A stretch of DNA of 50,527 nt from Nostoc linckia FACHB-104 (GTDB taxonomy: Bacteria > Cyanobacteriota > Cyanobacteriia > Cyanobacteriales > Nostocaceae): NCBI RefSeq assembly GCF_014696615.1, contig NZ_JACJQJ010000061.1, positions 1 to 50,527 on the forward strand. The letters run 5' to 3'. The translations under genes were made by a program, and so were the position numbers. The notes beneath the pieces are model-generated. The model saw only the letters and a program-made list of their open reading frames with translations. It was not told the origin of the DNA and did not search any database. Below, piece by piece: positions 32,809 to 42,201 of this stretch (positions are counted from its first letter, which is position 1; every line of letters begins with the position of its first letter).

Positions 32809-35800
32809 AAACTAGAAAACAAAGAGTGATTTATACCGTAGATCGGAGTGTGATTTCTAAAATCAAATGTACCTTGCCGCTAAGGGATAGCGTCCAAACA
32901 CAAAAATTATCAATTTTGCGCTTGGCTTGGCAAAGTAAGGGTAAAAAAGTCTTATTAATGGCATTTTTGGCATTCATTGCCCCTTCTTGGTTTGGGATCA
33001 AAACCCCTAATAACCAAGCTTTCGCCGCTGAGCCAGAAAACAGCGAATCACCAACTGTTGCTCAACCCGAAGCAGGATCACAAGAGGTGCAAACAGAGGC
33101 TAATGAGGTAATTGCTCAAGCCTTCCCTACTACTACACCTTCCTCCAGCGATCCAGGCTCGATATTTCCCCCAGATCCAGCCACTCAATTTCAGCAAAAT
33201 CCCAACTCTCCAGTTACTCAACCACAAACAATCCCGGTACCCACTCCCACACAGTCACCGCCAGCCGCTACACCCACGACTGGAGCGCCGAGTGCCCAAA
33301 GTAAAGTAAAAATTGATATTCTTCCTGTTGGAGATCCCCGAGTCCAAGCAGATGGCCGCTCTACAATTAGGCTGCAAGGACAAATTACCGATGACCAAGG
33401 TCAACTAATTACTGAAGATTTAATAGTAACTTTGACCACTAGTGCTGGTAAATTTGTTGGTACAGATCAAGATAAAGACCAAAGCGGGTTTCAGGTACGC
33501 GCCATAGATGGGGAATTTACCGCAACTCTGCAATCAGATATTAAACCCCAACAAGTAAGGGTTCGCGCTGCTGTAGAGAAAATCAAAACGAGATCGCCCG
33601 AAATTCAACCCGGAGATTTAGCATTTCCCCAGCAAACAGATACTTCTCTGATTGACAAAATTGGGGAAGCACCCATTGAAGCTTATACCCAAGTTGAATT
33701 CACTACCTATCTGCGTCCTTCCCTCACCACAGGGATAGTTAACTTACGCATTGGGCCTAGAGGAACCGATTACTGGGGCAGTTTTCGCGACTTTCTCAAC
33801 CCCGACAGAACAGGGGGAACCCAAGTTGATTTAACTGCAGCGGTGTTCGCCACAGGTAAAGTCGGAGATTGGTTATTTACGGGAGCATTTAACAGCGAAC
33901 GCCCGATTAACCAAGATTGCGAAGGCAGAAACCGATTATTTGGCGGTGTGCAGTTCTGCGAACAGCAATATCCCGTCTACGGTGACAGTTCCACAGTTAC
34001 ACCCACCACCCCCTCTATTGATAGTTTTTATGCGCGTTTAGAGCGCAGTTCCTCCGTTCCCGGTGCAGAACCAGATTATTTAATGTGGGGGGACTACAAC
34101 ACTCAAGAATTTTCCCGAACTTCCCAACTATTTACAGCCACCTCCCGCCAGTTACATGGCTTCAAAGCTAACTACAACTTCGGCCCATTACAAATTACAG
34201 GGTTATATGCCAACAACATTGAGGGCTTCCAACGAGATACGATAGTCCCCAATGGTGTAAGTGGTAACTATTTCCTCTCCAGAAGGTTGTTGGTTCCAGG
34301 AAGTGAAACCGTTTATCTGGAAGCAGAAGAAATTAATCGCCCCGGTACAGTAATTCAACGTCAACAGTTATTTCGCGGCCCAGATTACGAAATCGACTAC
34401 GATCGCGGCACACTTTTGTTCCGTCGTCCTATATTAGCCACAGAACTTAACCCTTTTGGAGCCACCTTAGTTAGACGTATTGTCGTTACCTACCAAAACG
34501 AAGGCGGAGAGGACAGCAAACTTTACGGTGGACGACTGCAATACAACCTGTCCCATGATTTAGACAACAAATCCTATATAGCTGGAAGTTATTTACAAGA
34601 AGACCAAGGTAGCCAAGATTTTCAACTCTATGGCGCAGACTTTTTATTGTCTTTTGGTAACGCTGGTAGGGTGATTGGGGAGTATGCCCGTTCTAATAGC
34701 ACCCTCGTAAATGGCCAAGATGCCAACGGTTCCGCTTACCGCTTAGAAGCTTTTGGTAAATTAGGCGATCGCTTATTAGGTCAAGCCTACTACCGTGCTG
34801 TAGAACCTAACTTTGCCAACAATTCCACCTTTAGCTTTACACCGGGACAAACACGCTACGGAGCCTCTTTAATAGGGAAAGTCACCGACACCACTAGCTT
34901 GACAGTCGGTTACGACTTTGAAGAGAACTACGGTACTACAGCCACAGGATTAAATAGCGTACTCGGCTTTTTTGACCTCTTCGATCCCCAACCCCAAGCC
35001 CGCCCTGGAGAGACAGTTAACAACACCCTCAAAACGTTCCGCGCAGGGATATTGCAAAGAGTTGGCCCGGCGGATGTGAGTTTAGAGTATGTCAATCGTT
35101 CCCGTGAAGACCGGATTAGCACTCGATTTAGTGGCGATGCCGATCAATTAGTTTCGCGGTTGAAATTGCCCCTAACAGAATCTTTGACCTTCCAAGGGCA
35201 AAATGAACTTAATTTAGGCGATAGCGACCCCCTCTATCCCAACCGCACCACCTTGGGTCTAGATTGGAAAGCCTATCCTGGCGTGACATTCCGCCTAGCG
35301 CACCAATTCTATGACGACAGCAGCTTAATTCCTGGTAACTCCATCACCACCCTAGACACCATCCTCGATCGCAAACTTTCCGAAGATACTAGTTTGATCG
35401 GTCGCTATTCAGTGCTATCAGCATTTAACGGCCTCCAAGGTCAAGGTGCTGTAGGGTTAAATCATCGTTGGGCTGTGGCACCAGGATTGCGTGTTAACCT
35501 TGGTTACGAATACATATTTAAGAACATCTTTAACGGTACTGCTGCTGGTTCCCAGTTTGGGCAATATTATGCAGTCGGGCAAACAGCTTCCACCCTAGGG
35601 CTATTTTCTGGTTCCGTTTATAGCGTCGGGTTTGAGTACACCGATAACCCCGAATTCCAAGCCAGCACCAGGTTTGAATATCGTGATGGCGATGAAAGCA
35701 ATAATTTAGTAATTTCCGCCGCCGCTGCTGGGAAACTTTCACCAGCTTTAACAGCCTTAGTGCGCTACCAACAAGCAGGAGAAGCCAACGTCTTTCTACC

Positions 35801-36578
35801 CTCGACTGTTGGTGTAGTGGCTGAAGGCGTAAGATTCCAAGAACTAGGCGATACCTCCAACTTAAAAATCGGTTTAGCCTACCGCGATCCCCGCAACGAT
35901 AAATTCAACGCCTTACTCAAATACGAGTGGCGGCAAAACTACGACTCCATCCCCGAAACTCAATTAACAGGAAGTACCGCCACAGGACAGATATTTTCTG
36001 CAGAAGCCATATATGCCCCAAGTTGGCGCTGGGAATTTTACGGCAAATACGCCCTACGTAATGGTGTGACATTTTTAGATGGCGATCGCTACGATGCTGA
36101 TGTCAACTTAGCCCAGCTACGGGCAACTTACAGACTTGGTTATCGTACCGATTTAGCAGTAGAAGGACGCTGGATTGGGCAAACCTCTAATAGTGGCACC
36201 AACTACACCGAATTTGGCGTAGCTGTAGAGTCTGGGTATTATTTAACCCCCGATTTACGCATCGGCTTAGGCTACAGTTTTGGTAGTGTCGATGACCGAG
36301 ATTTTACTGGCTACCGTTCCGAAGGTGGCGTTTATCTGAATATCAGCTTGAAGCTGAATGAACTTTTGGGTGGCTTTGGCTTGCAAAAACCTGTACCCAA
36401 GCAAGAACAAGAATCAGAAGTACAACCCGTTGCCCAAGTACAGCCTACATCCCAACGTCAACTAATTAATACTCTCAAACAAGCACAAGCGCTTCCCAAA
36501 GCTCCTGAATCGGACACATCCCAAAGTAAACTCATGCAGCTGATTAAGCGTTTGAAACAGCCACAAGCATCGAACTAA
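32805..36578 (+). CDS. large outer-membrane beta-barrel protein
   Basis: 1257 aa. The N-region is long (about 45 basic/polar residues) before the hydrophobic stretch KKVLLMAFLAFIAPSWFGI and a likely cleavage after AFA near residue 75. A Pro/Gln-rich linker follows (about 95-165), then an invasin-like Ig domain (VKIDILPVGDPRVQADGRST, QGQITDDQGQLI). From about residue 300 to 1190 the sequence alternates aromatic and polar strands typical of an outer-membrane barrel (DYWGSFRDFLNP, LYGGRLQYNLSH, GLGYSFGSVDDRDF). A polar coil ends it. ATGA overlap with the preceding gene. No TonB box or plug motif was seen. Role: probably exports or anchors the neighbouring surface proteins (inference). Confidence 0.8.
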   Translation: MKTRKQRVIYTVDRSVISKIKCTLPLRDSVQTQKLSILRLAWQSKGKKVLLMAFLAFIAPSWFGIKTPNNQAFAAEPENSESPTVAQPEAGSQEVQTEANEVIAQAFPTTTPSSSDPGSIFPPDPATQFQQNPNSPVTQPQTIPVPTPTQSPPAATPTTGAPSAQSKVKIDILPVGDPRVQADGRSTIRLQGQITDDQGQLITEDLIVTLTTSAGKFVGTDQDKDQSGFQVRAIDGEFTATLQSDIKPQQVRVRAAVEKIKTRSPEIQPGDLAFPQQTDTSLIDKIGEAPIEAYTQVEFTTYLRPSLTTGIVNLRIGPRGTDYWGSFRDFLNPDRTGGTQVDLTAAVFATGKVGDWLFTGAFNSERPINQDCEGRNRLFGGVQFCEQQYPVYGDSSTVTPTTPSIDSFYARLERSSSVPGAEPDYLMWGDYNTQEFSRTSQLFTATSRQLHGFKANYNFGPLQITGLYANNIEGFQRDTIVPNGVSGNYFLSRRLLVPGSETVYLEAEEINRPGTVIQRQQLFRGPDYEIDYDRGTLLFRRPILATELNPFGATLVRRIVVTYQNEGGEDSKLYGGRLQYNLSHDLDNKSYIAGSYLQEDQGSQDFQLYGADFLLSFGNAGRVIGEYARSNSTLVNGQDANGSAYRLEAFGKLGDRLLGQAYYRAVEPNFANNSTFSFTPGQTRYGASLIGKVTDTTSLTVGYDFEENYGTTATGLNSVLGFFDLFDPQPQARPGETVNNTLKTFRAGILQRVGPADVSLEYVNRSREDRISTRFSGDADQLVSRLKLPLTESLTFQGQNELNLGDSDPLYPNRTTLGLDWKAYPGVTFRLAHQFYDDSSLIPGNSITTLDTILDRKLSEDTSLIGRYSVLSAFNGLQGQGAVGLNHRWAVAPGLRVNLGYEYIFKNIFNGTAAGSQFGQYYAVGQTASTLGLFSGSVYSVGFEYTDNPEFQASTRFEYRDGDESNNLVISAAAAGKLSPALTALVRYQQAGEANVFLPSTVGVVAEGVRFQELGDTSNLKIGLAYRDPRNDKFNALLKYEWRQNYDSIPETQLTGSTATGQIFSAEAIYAPSWRWEFYGKYALRNGVTFLDGDRYDADVNLAQLRATYRLGYRTDLAVEGRWIGQTSNSGTNYTEFGVAVESGYYLTPDLRIGLGYSFGSVDDRDFTGYRSEGGVYLNISLKLNELLGGFGLQKPVPKQEQESEVQPVAQVQPTSQRQLINTLKQAQALPKAPESDTSQSKLMQLIKRLKQPQASN

Positions 36579-36615
36579 TAACAAAGTCCAGATTCAAGGT
36601 GTATAGGAGTGAGTG

Positions 36616-38976
36616 ATGTCCAATTTTAAAGTTCGTTGGTTACTAGATTTTCCACTGAGGAAAGCAAAAGATTCCCCCGCAAAACAACCAAAATTCCACA
36701 GTCCAAACTTACAAACAAAAAATTTTAATAGCTTAACGCCAAATCTCTCCCAAACTCTTCTTTCTTCATGTTCTACCCTTCGGGAACGACTTCGTCGAAC
36801 GCGCACTTTGCAGTTCGTTTTCCCCCTAACCCTCTGTCTGTTAACATCCGAAGTCGCCTTGAGCCAAACCCCCTCTTTACCCTTACCAATTTCTCTGCGG
36901 GTAATAGTCAACAGCAACCAAGATGGTAATATTCAGCCAGATGCCCAGCTAACCTTACGCGAAGCCATCGAACTAGTAAATGGTACCCTGACAGTTGCCC
37001 AACTCAGCGATGTTGAAAAAGCCCTAGTGCAACCTACCACAGGTAGTTCGCGCATTGAATTTAATTTACCTCCAACCGCCACTACAATTCTTTTACAGCA
37101 ACAACTCCCCGATTTAGCCAGTACGGGATTAGTTATCGATGGTGCTACCCAGCCAGGATATGACGCTGCTGGTTCCGCTACAGCCGAAATTGCCATTCCT
37201 ATTCCCGTAGTTGCGATCGCACCTGCACCAGGTAAAGAAATATTTCGCGGTTTAACTGTGGTAGCTGATGGCGTAACCATTCGCGGTTTGAGCATTTATG
37301 GCTTCAACGCCAGCCCCATTAAGCAGCAATTGGGAAATCTGTTAATTTACGATGGCATACCTAAGCCTGTAACTTTAACAACACCACCAGGAGATATTGT
37401 TATTTCCCATCGCTTCCCGCCTCCCAATACAAAGAAACAGCAACCACCTAATAGTAATTTCCCCTTTTACAACCGGGATGTGCCACCAAAAAACGTGGTG
37501 ATTGAGAATAACTGGTTGGGGTTACCTATAGATGAAAAAGTGCCAGAAGAGACTTCTGCTTTCGGGGTTTACGTATTCAACTCCCAAGGGACAACCATTC
37601 GCCGCAACCGCATCTATTACCATGACGGCAGCGCCATTATTACCTCAGTCCGGGGGGAAAATACCTTAGTCCAAGAAAACATCATTGTCAGCAACGGTTT
37701 GGCGGGAATGCCTGATGCTTTACGCATCGAAGGCGTAGTGAATAATTCCCAAATTACCAGCAATTTAATTTGTGCGAATGATGGGGCTGGTGTGTATTTA
37801 TTTAAACCAGAGGGTAACTTGCAAATCAGTGATAACCGCATTACCTATAACGGCAGACGTTTGCGGCGGGCAGCAGTTTTCTTAACAGGTAGTAACCATC
37901 AAGTAACAAATAATGAAATTTCTTATCAAACTGGGCCTGGGGTAGTGGTAACAGCCTTTCCCCAAAGTCAACGCAACATTATTCAAAATAATACCTTTGC
38001 GGCCTTAGAAGGTTTGAGCATTGACCTCAATGGCCAAAGAAATTTAGATGTGAATGAGTGGCAAAGGGGAGATGGGCCAAATCCCAAACGCAATTCTGGT
38101 AATCGCCGTTTGGATACAGGTAACGCGGCGATTAATGCCCCAGAATTTACAACGCGAGAATTTTTGCCTACAGGTGATACTGTCACCATTCAAGGTAAAG
38201 CCGATCCCGGTTCTGAGGTCACAATTTATCGCCTGGGCGACTATCAACAAGGTAAGCAAGCAATTTATCAAACAGGTTATGGGGCACTTAGCCAACCATT
38301 AACTAGCGTAGCTGTGGATGAGAAGGGGAATTTTAGCGTTACAGTACCCAATGTCAAAGTGGGAGACATCGTGAGTGCGATCGCCACCGATCCCAAATAC
38401 GGCACATCCGAACCTGCGATCGCGGCCTTTATTGGCAAGAGAACTACTACACCCAGCCTACCACCCGCCAGCAGGCAAAACCCCGTACCGCAATGTACTT
38501 CTCGCCCAATACCACCCGAACCACCAGTCCCACCCACAACCCCACCCACCTTAATTCCGCCCACTCCTATCAGGATACGTGTACCCCGGAATGTTCACTT
38601 TGCCTTAGATAAATCCTTCATTAGCCCAGCAAGCGCGAAAGTTCTGGATCGGGTAGTAGAAGTCTTAAAGCAATATCCCTCAATTATCATCGAAATCCAA
38701 GGACACACCGACCCCCGCGCCAGCAACGACTATAATCTAGCCTTGGGTAGAAGAAGGGCCTTATCTACGAGAAATTACTTATTACGGCAAGGTGTACCCC
38801 CAGAACGGATGACTATCCGCAGCTTAGGCGAAACTCAACGTGTCAGCGAAGGTAGTACCCGCGTAGATTACGCACGCGATCGCCGCGCCGAAATCATCTT
38901 TAAAGACGTAAGAGGCGTGGAAATCATCATTGAAGGCCAAGAACAAGACCTGCAATTAGAACCAGAACGAAGGTAG
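36616..38976 (+). CDS. beta-helix protein with C-terminal OmpA domain
   Basis: 786 aa from ATG 36616 (ribosome site taggag). A long N-region, partly repeat-derived (STLRERLRRTRT), precedes a hydrophobic segment LQFVFPLTLCLLTSEVALSQ with cleavage near residue 80. Residues about 88-200 resemble the N-terminal cap of surface right-handed beta-helix proteins (DAQLTLREAIELVNGTL, VIDGATQPGYDAAG). Parallel beta-helix repeats run about 200-480 (VIENNWLGLPI, TIRRNRIYYHDGSA, VTNNEISYQTGPG), then an Ig-like domain and a Pro-rich linker. The OmpA peptidoglycan-binding domain (about 660-770) carries FALDKSFISPASAKVLDRVV, GHTDPRASNDYNLALGRRRA. It anchors to peptidoglycan. It follows the barrel gene by 37 bases. 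Confidence 0.87.
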   Translation: MSNFKVRWLLDFPLRKAKDSPAKQPKFHSPNLQTKNFNSLTPNLSQTLLSSCSTLRERLRRTRTLQFVFPLTLCLLTSEVALSQTPSLPLPISLRVIVNSNQDGNIQPDAQLTLREAIELVNGTLTVAQLSDVEKALVQPTTGSSRIEFNLPPTATTILLQQQLPDLASTGLVIDGATQPGYDAAGSATAEIAIPIPVVAIAPAPGKEIFRGLTVVADGVTIRGLSIYGFNASPIKQQLGNLLIYDGIPKPVTLTTPPGDIVISHRFPPPNTKKQQPPNSNFPFYNRDVPPKNVVIENNWLGLPIDEKVPEETSAFGVYVFNSQGTTIRRNRIYYHDGSAIITSVRGENTLVQENIIVSNGLAGMPDALRIEGVVNNSQITSNLICANDGAGVYLFKPEGNLQISDNRITYNGRRLRRAAVFLTGSNHQVTNNEISYQTGPGVVVTAFPQSQRNIIQNNTFAALEGLSIDLNGQRNLDVNEWQRGDGPNPKRNSGNRRLDTGNAAINAPEFTTREFLPTGDTVTIQGKADPGSEVTIYRLGDYQQGKQAIYQTGYGALSQPLTSVAVDEKGNFSVTVPNVKVGDIVSAIATDPKYGTSEPAIAAFIGKRTTTPSLPPASRQNPVPQCTSRPIPPEPPVPPTTPPTLIPPTPIRIRVPRNVHFALDKSFISPASAKVLDRVVEVLKQYPSIIIEIQGHTDPRASNDYNLALGRRRALSTRNYLLRQGVPPERMTIRSLGETQRVSEGSTRVDYARDRRAEIIFKDVRGVEIIIEGQEQDLQLEPERR

Positions 38977-39088
38977 ATGCGATCGGCATGGGGCATGGGG
39001 GGCATTGTTTATTTCTCCCCCCTGCCCCCCTGCCTCATCCCCCGGCTTTTTTGATCAGAAATTTTACAACTTGTTTAGGAAGCCAATA

Positions 39089-41908
39089 ATGAAACCTTTA
39101 TTAAAAAATGTAGTGAAACCCTTAAGGGGTACATTTCTGACATTACTTTTTACGGTGCCGCAGATTTCCTTGGGAGGCAGCTTTTCCGATAAAAAAGTTT
39201 TGGCGCAAGCACAACTCAGTTGTCCAGATGGTACACAACCCGCCACTTATGACTGGACTCCTACTAACAATTTGGCAGCTTTTGTAGCGCAAAACCTCGT
39301 TGCTAAAGGAGTTCGGGCTACCTTCCAGTTCAGCGATAATCCTGGGCCTTTGGGAACAGTTACAGACACCGCAACTTTCGATCCCAACTCAGATAATCAA
39401 GTTAGCAGAATTGACTCAGGCTTACCTCAAGATATTTACGGTGGGATTTTAGGAACCCATCTGCGTTGGAATATTGGTTTGGGCAAAAGTCCAGCACAAG
39501 GTACTTCTACACTCACTATTAACTTTTCTCAACCAGTCACCTTAGCCACTCCCCTGACATTTCTAGATGTTGACCGCGATGGCGCGCGAGATTTTGGGAG
39601 AATTTTCCAAGATGTAATTACAGTGACAGGATTTAATGGCACTGCACCTGTGCCCTTAACAGGCACTGCTCTCGGCCCCAATACTAGAGTTACTAATAAT
39701 GGTAATAGTGTCGTTGCCGCCGGGGTGAACGAAAATGCTTTTCCTGATTCAAGCAATGGCAACGCTGAAATTAGATTCTCTGGTGCTGTCAGCCAAATCC
39801 GAGTGGTTTACCAAGCAGGTAGAGAATTTGGTGAACCAGGGCAAGATGAAACTGTTGGTCTCAATAGGATCAGTATTTGTCTAGCACCAGCTTCAATTGG
39901 TGATACTGTGTTCAATGACACCAATGCTAACAACATCCAAGACCCTGGCGAACCTGGCATTAGCGGTGTGCAAGTCAATGTCAGAAACAGTAGTGGTACT
40001 GTAGTTGGTACTGCAACTACCGATACTAATGGTAGATACACTGTCCCTAATTTAAATCCTGGTCAATACACAGTTAGCGTTGCACAAACACCTAGTGGTT
40101 TTTCACCGACTCTGACCCAACCCAATCCCATCAACTTGACTTCTGGGCAAAATTTTGATCAGGCTGATTTTGGCTTTACTCAACAGGCACAAGGTACAGG
40201 TTCTATCGGAGATTTTGTCTTTAGCGATACCAATGGTGATAGTATTCCTCAGCCAGGCGAACCGGGAATTCCTAACATTAATCTCGTACTCAGGAATAGT
40301 AACGGTAACGTAGTTGCTACAACCAAAACAGATGCCAATGGGGTTTATCGCTTCCAGAATGTCCCCGTTGGTAATTACACAGTTGCAGTTACCAATCCTC
40401 CGATTAACTTTACTCCAACTCTTACCCAACCTAATGCCATTAGTCTTGCTAATGGACAAAACATTGATACGGTTGATTTTGGTTTCCGCCCGCCTACTAA
40501 TGCTTCTATTGGCGATACAGTTTTTACCGACACCAATGGTAATGGTACACAGGACAATAACGAACCGGGAATTCCTAACGTTACGGTAACACTAACATTA
40601 CCAAATGGAACCACACAAACTGCCACCACCAATGCTAATGGACAATACAGTTTCTCTGGATTAGCCCCTGGTAATTATCAAGTAAGTGCTAATCCGCCTC
40701 AAGGTAATACTCTCACCACTGGTATCAACCCCTTTAATATCAATCTGCTACCCAGCCAACAACTTGATAGTGCTGACTTTGGCTTCCGTGCAGGTAGCTT
40801 TAATGGCACTAGCGGTTCTATCGGTGATACAGTATTCAACGATACTAACAGTAATGGTAGGCAAGACGCTGGCGAAGCAGGAGTTCCCAATGTTCCTGTA
40901 ACGCTGACTAGTCCCGGGCCCGATGGCTTATTGGGCACTAGTGATGATACTACTCAAAGCACAACTACTAACGCCAACGGTAACTACACTTTCTCTAATT
41001 TACCAGCAGCCAACTATCGAGTTTCAATCATTCCTCCTTTCAACTTGCCACAAGTTACCACTGGTAGTTCTCAAATAGAAGTCAACCTGCAATCAGGTCA
41101 AGCATTGACTACCGCTGACTTTGGCTTGCGGCGACAACCAGGTAATGCTGTGGGTGATTTGGTATTCAACGACCAAAATAATAATGCTAGACCAGACCCT
41201 GGTGAAAGCGGCATTCCCAATGTCAACATCACTGTCAGAGATCCTAACGGACAAATAGTTGATACTACTACTACCAACAATAATGGTAACTTTATTTTTA
41301 CAGGTTTACCATCAGGTAACTTTACAGTAGAAGTTACCCCACCCCAGAATTTCACACCCACAACACCGACCAGTGTGCCAGTAAATTTGACTGGTGCTAA
41401 TGCTGAGATTGATAATCTAGACTTTGGTTTTGCTTCTGGAACAGCCAATAATACAGGTGTACAACTAGTCAAACGTATTACTGCGATCGCCAGAACTAAT
41501 GGTCAACGCATCCAATACAGTAATTTTGTGGATGATCCTAACGACCAAAATGATAATGTCATTAGACCTACGCCTCTGGGCCAATTTGAAATTCAGACAC
41601 CCATAGAAAGCGGTGATGAAGTAGAGTACACAATTTATTTCCGTGCTGGTCAGTTATTAGAAAATCTCAACTTCTGTGACTTGATTCCTGCTGGCACAAC
41701 TTATGTACCTAATAGTATTACTGTAAATGGCAGTGGCACTGGCGCAGATCAAGGCAGATTTTTCTCGCCTCTAACACCTTTAGCGTCAGTTCCTGAAAGT
41801 AGTGCTTGTGAAAATACCAACAATGCTAATGGTACAGTGATTGTCAGATTAGGAAATATTCCTAATGGTCAATCTGGTGCTGTTAGCTTCCGTGTCCGAA
41901 TCAATTAG
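39089..41908 (+). CDS. SdrD-like B-repeat surface protein
   Basis: 939 aa from ATG 39089 (MKPLLKNVVKPLRGTF); an upstream TTG frame is mostly repeat DNA. The signal peptide has cleavage near VLAQA (residue ~40). A beta-rich N-terminal domain (about 45-265) contains VTLATPLTFLDVDRDGARDF. Five SdrD-type B repeats of about 95-105 residues follow, each beginning SIGDTVFxDTNxNGxQDxGE and ending ADFGF, with Ca-binding Asp/Asn clusters. A final DUF11-like domain (about 820-939; EYTIYFRAGQLLENLNFCD) closes it. No LPXTG or autotransporter barrel is present. The protein is likely held at the surface by the barrel or OmpA partners. Last gene of the cluster, 112 bases after the OmpA gene. Confidence 0.87.
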   Translation: MKPLLKNVVKPLRGTFLTLLFTVPQISLGGSFSDKKVLAQAQLSCPDGTQPATYDWTPTNNLAAFVAQNLVAKGVRATFQFSDNPGPLGTVTDTATFDPNSDNQVSRIDSGLPQDIYGGILGTHLRWNIGLGKSPAQGTSTLTINFSQPVTLATPLTFLDVDRDGARDFGRIFQDVITVTGFNGTAPVPLTGTALGPNTRVTNNGNSVVAAGVNENAFPDSSNGNAEIRFSGAVSQIRVVYQAGREFGEPGQDETVGLNRISICLAPASIGDTVFNDTNANNIQDPGEPGISGVQVNVRNSSGTVVGTATTDTNGRYTVPNLNPGQYTVSVAQTPSGFSPTLTQPNPINLTSGQNFDQADFGFTQQAQGTGSIGDFVFSDTNGDSIPQPGEPGIPNINLVLRNSNGNVVATTKTDANGVYRFQNVPVGNYTVAVTNPPINFTPTLTQPNAISLANGQNIDTVDFGFRPPTNASIGDTVFTDTNGNGTQDNNEPGIPNVTVTLTLPNGTTQTATTNANGQYSFSGLAPGNYQVSANPPQGNTLTTGINPFNINLLPSQQLDSADFGFRAGSFNGTSGSIGDTVFNDTNSNGRQDAGEAGVPNVPVTLTSPGPDGLLGTSDDTTQSTTTNANGNYTFSNLPAANYRVSIIPPFNLPQVTTGSSQIEVNLQSGQALTTADFGLRRQPGNAVGDLVFNDQNNNARPDPGESGIPNVNITVRDPNGQIVDTTTTNNNGNFIFTGLPSGNFTVEVTPPQNFTPTTPTSVPVNLTGANAEIDNLDFGFASGTANNTGVQLVKRITAIARTNGQRIQYSNFVDDPNDQNDNVIRPTPLGQFEIQTPIESGDEVEYTIYFRAGQLLENLNFCDLIPAGTTYVPNSITVNGSGTGADQGRFFSPLTPLASVPESSACENTNNANGTVIVRLGNIPNGQSGAVSFRVRIN

Positions 41909-42201
41909 TAAATAATTACTAATTCGTAATTCGTAATTCGTAGTTAAAAAAGAGTTGATTGCTCGAAATCTACAGTAATTATGAATTGGGAATTTTTAAT
42001 TATCTAATATGTATTTACGGTGGGTGCTACGTTTTTTAAAGTAATTATAGCTAGCGCCCACATTCATATTCAGATAAATTACACATCTCATAAAAACGAA
42101 TTTTTAGCGTTAATCATAGCAATTTCAAAAGATATTAAATAGAAAATATATTTGTGTAATACAACATAATCTCTCTGTCGCAAAGATTATCAGAACAAGT
42201 C
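41909..42201. other. short spacer with repeats, convergent gene ends
   Basis: ATTACGA/TAATTCG heptamers (41915-41943) and a palindrome with arms gtgggtgct / agcgcccac (42021-42060 region). Nothing coding. Confidence 0.5.
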
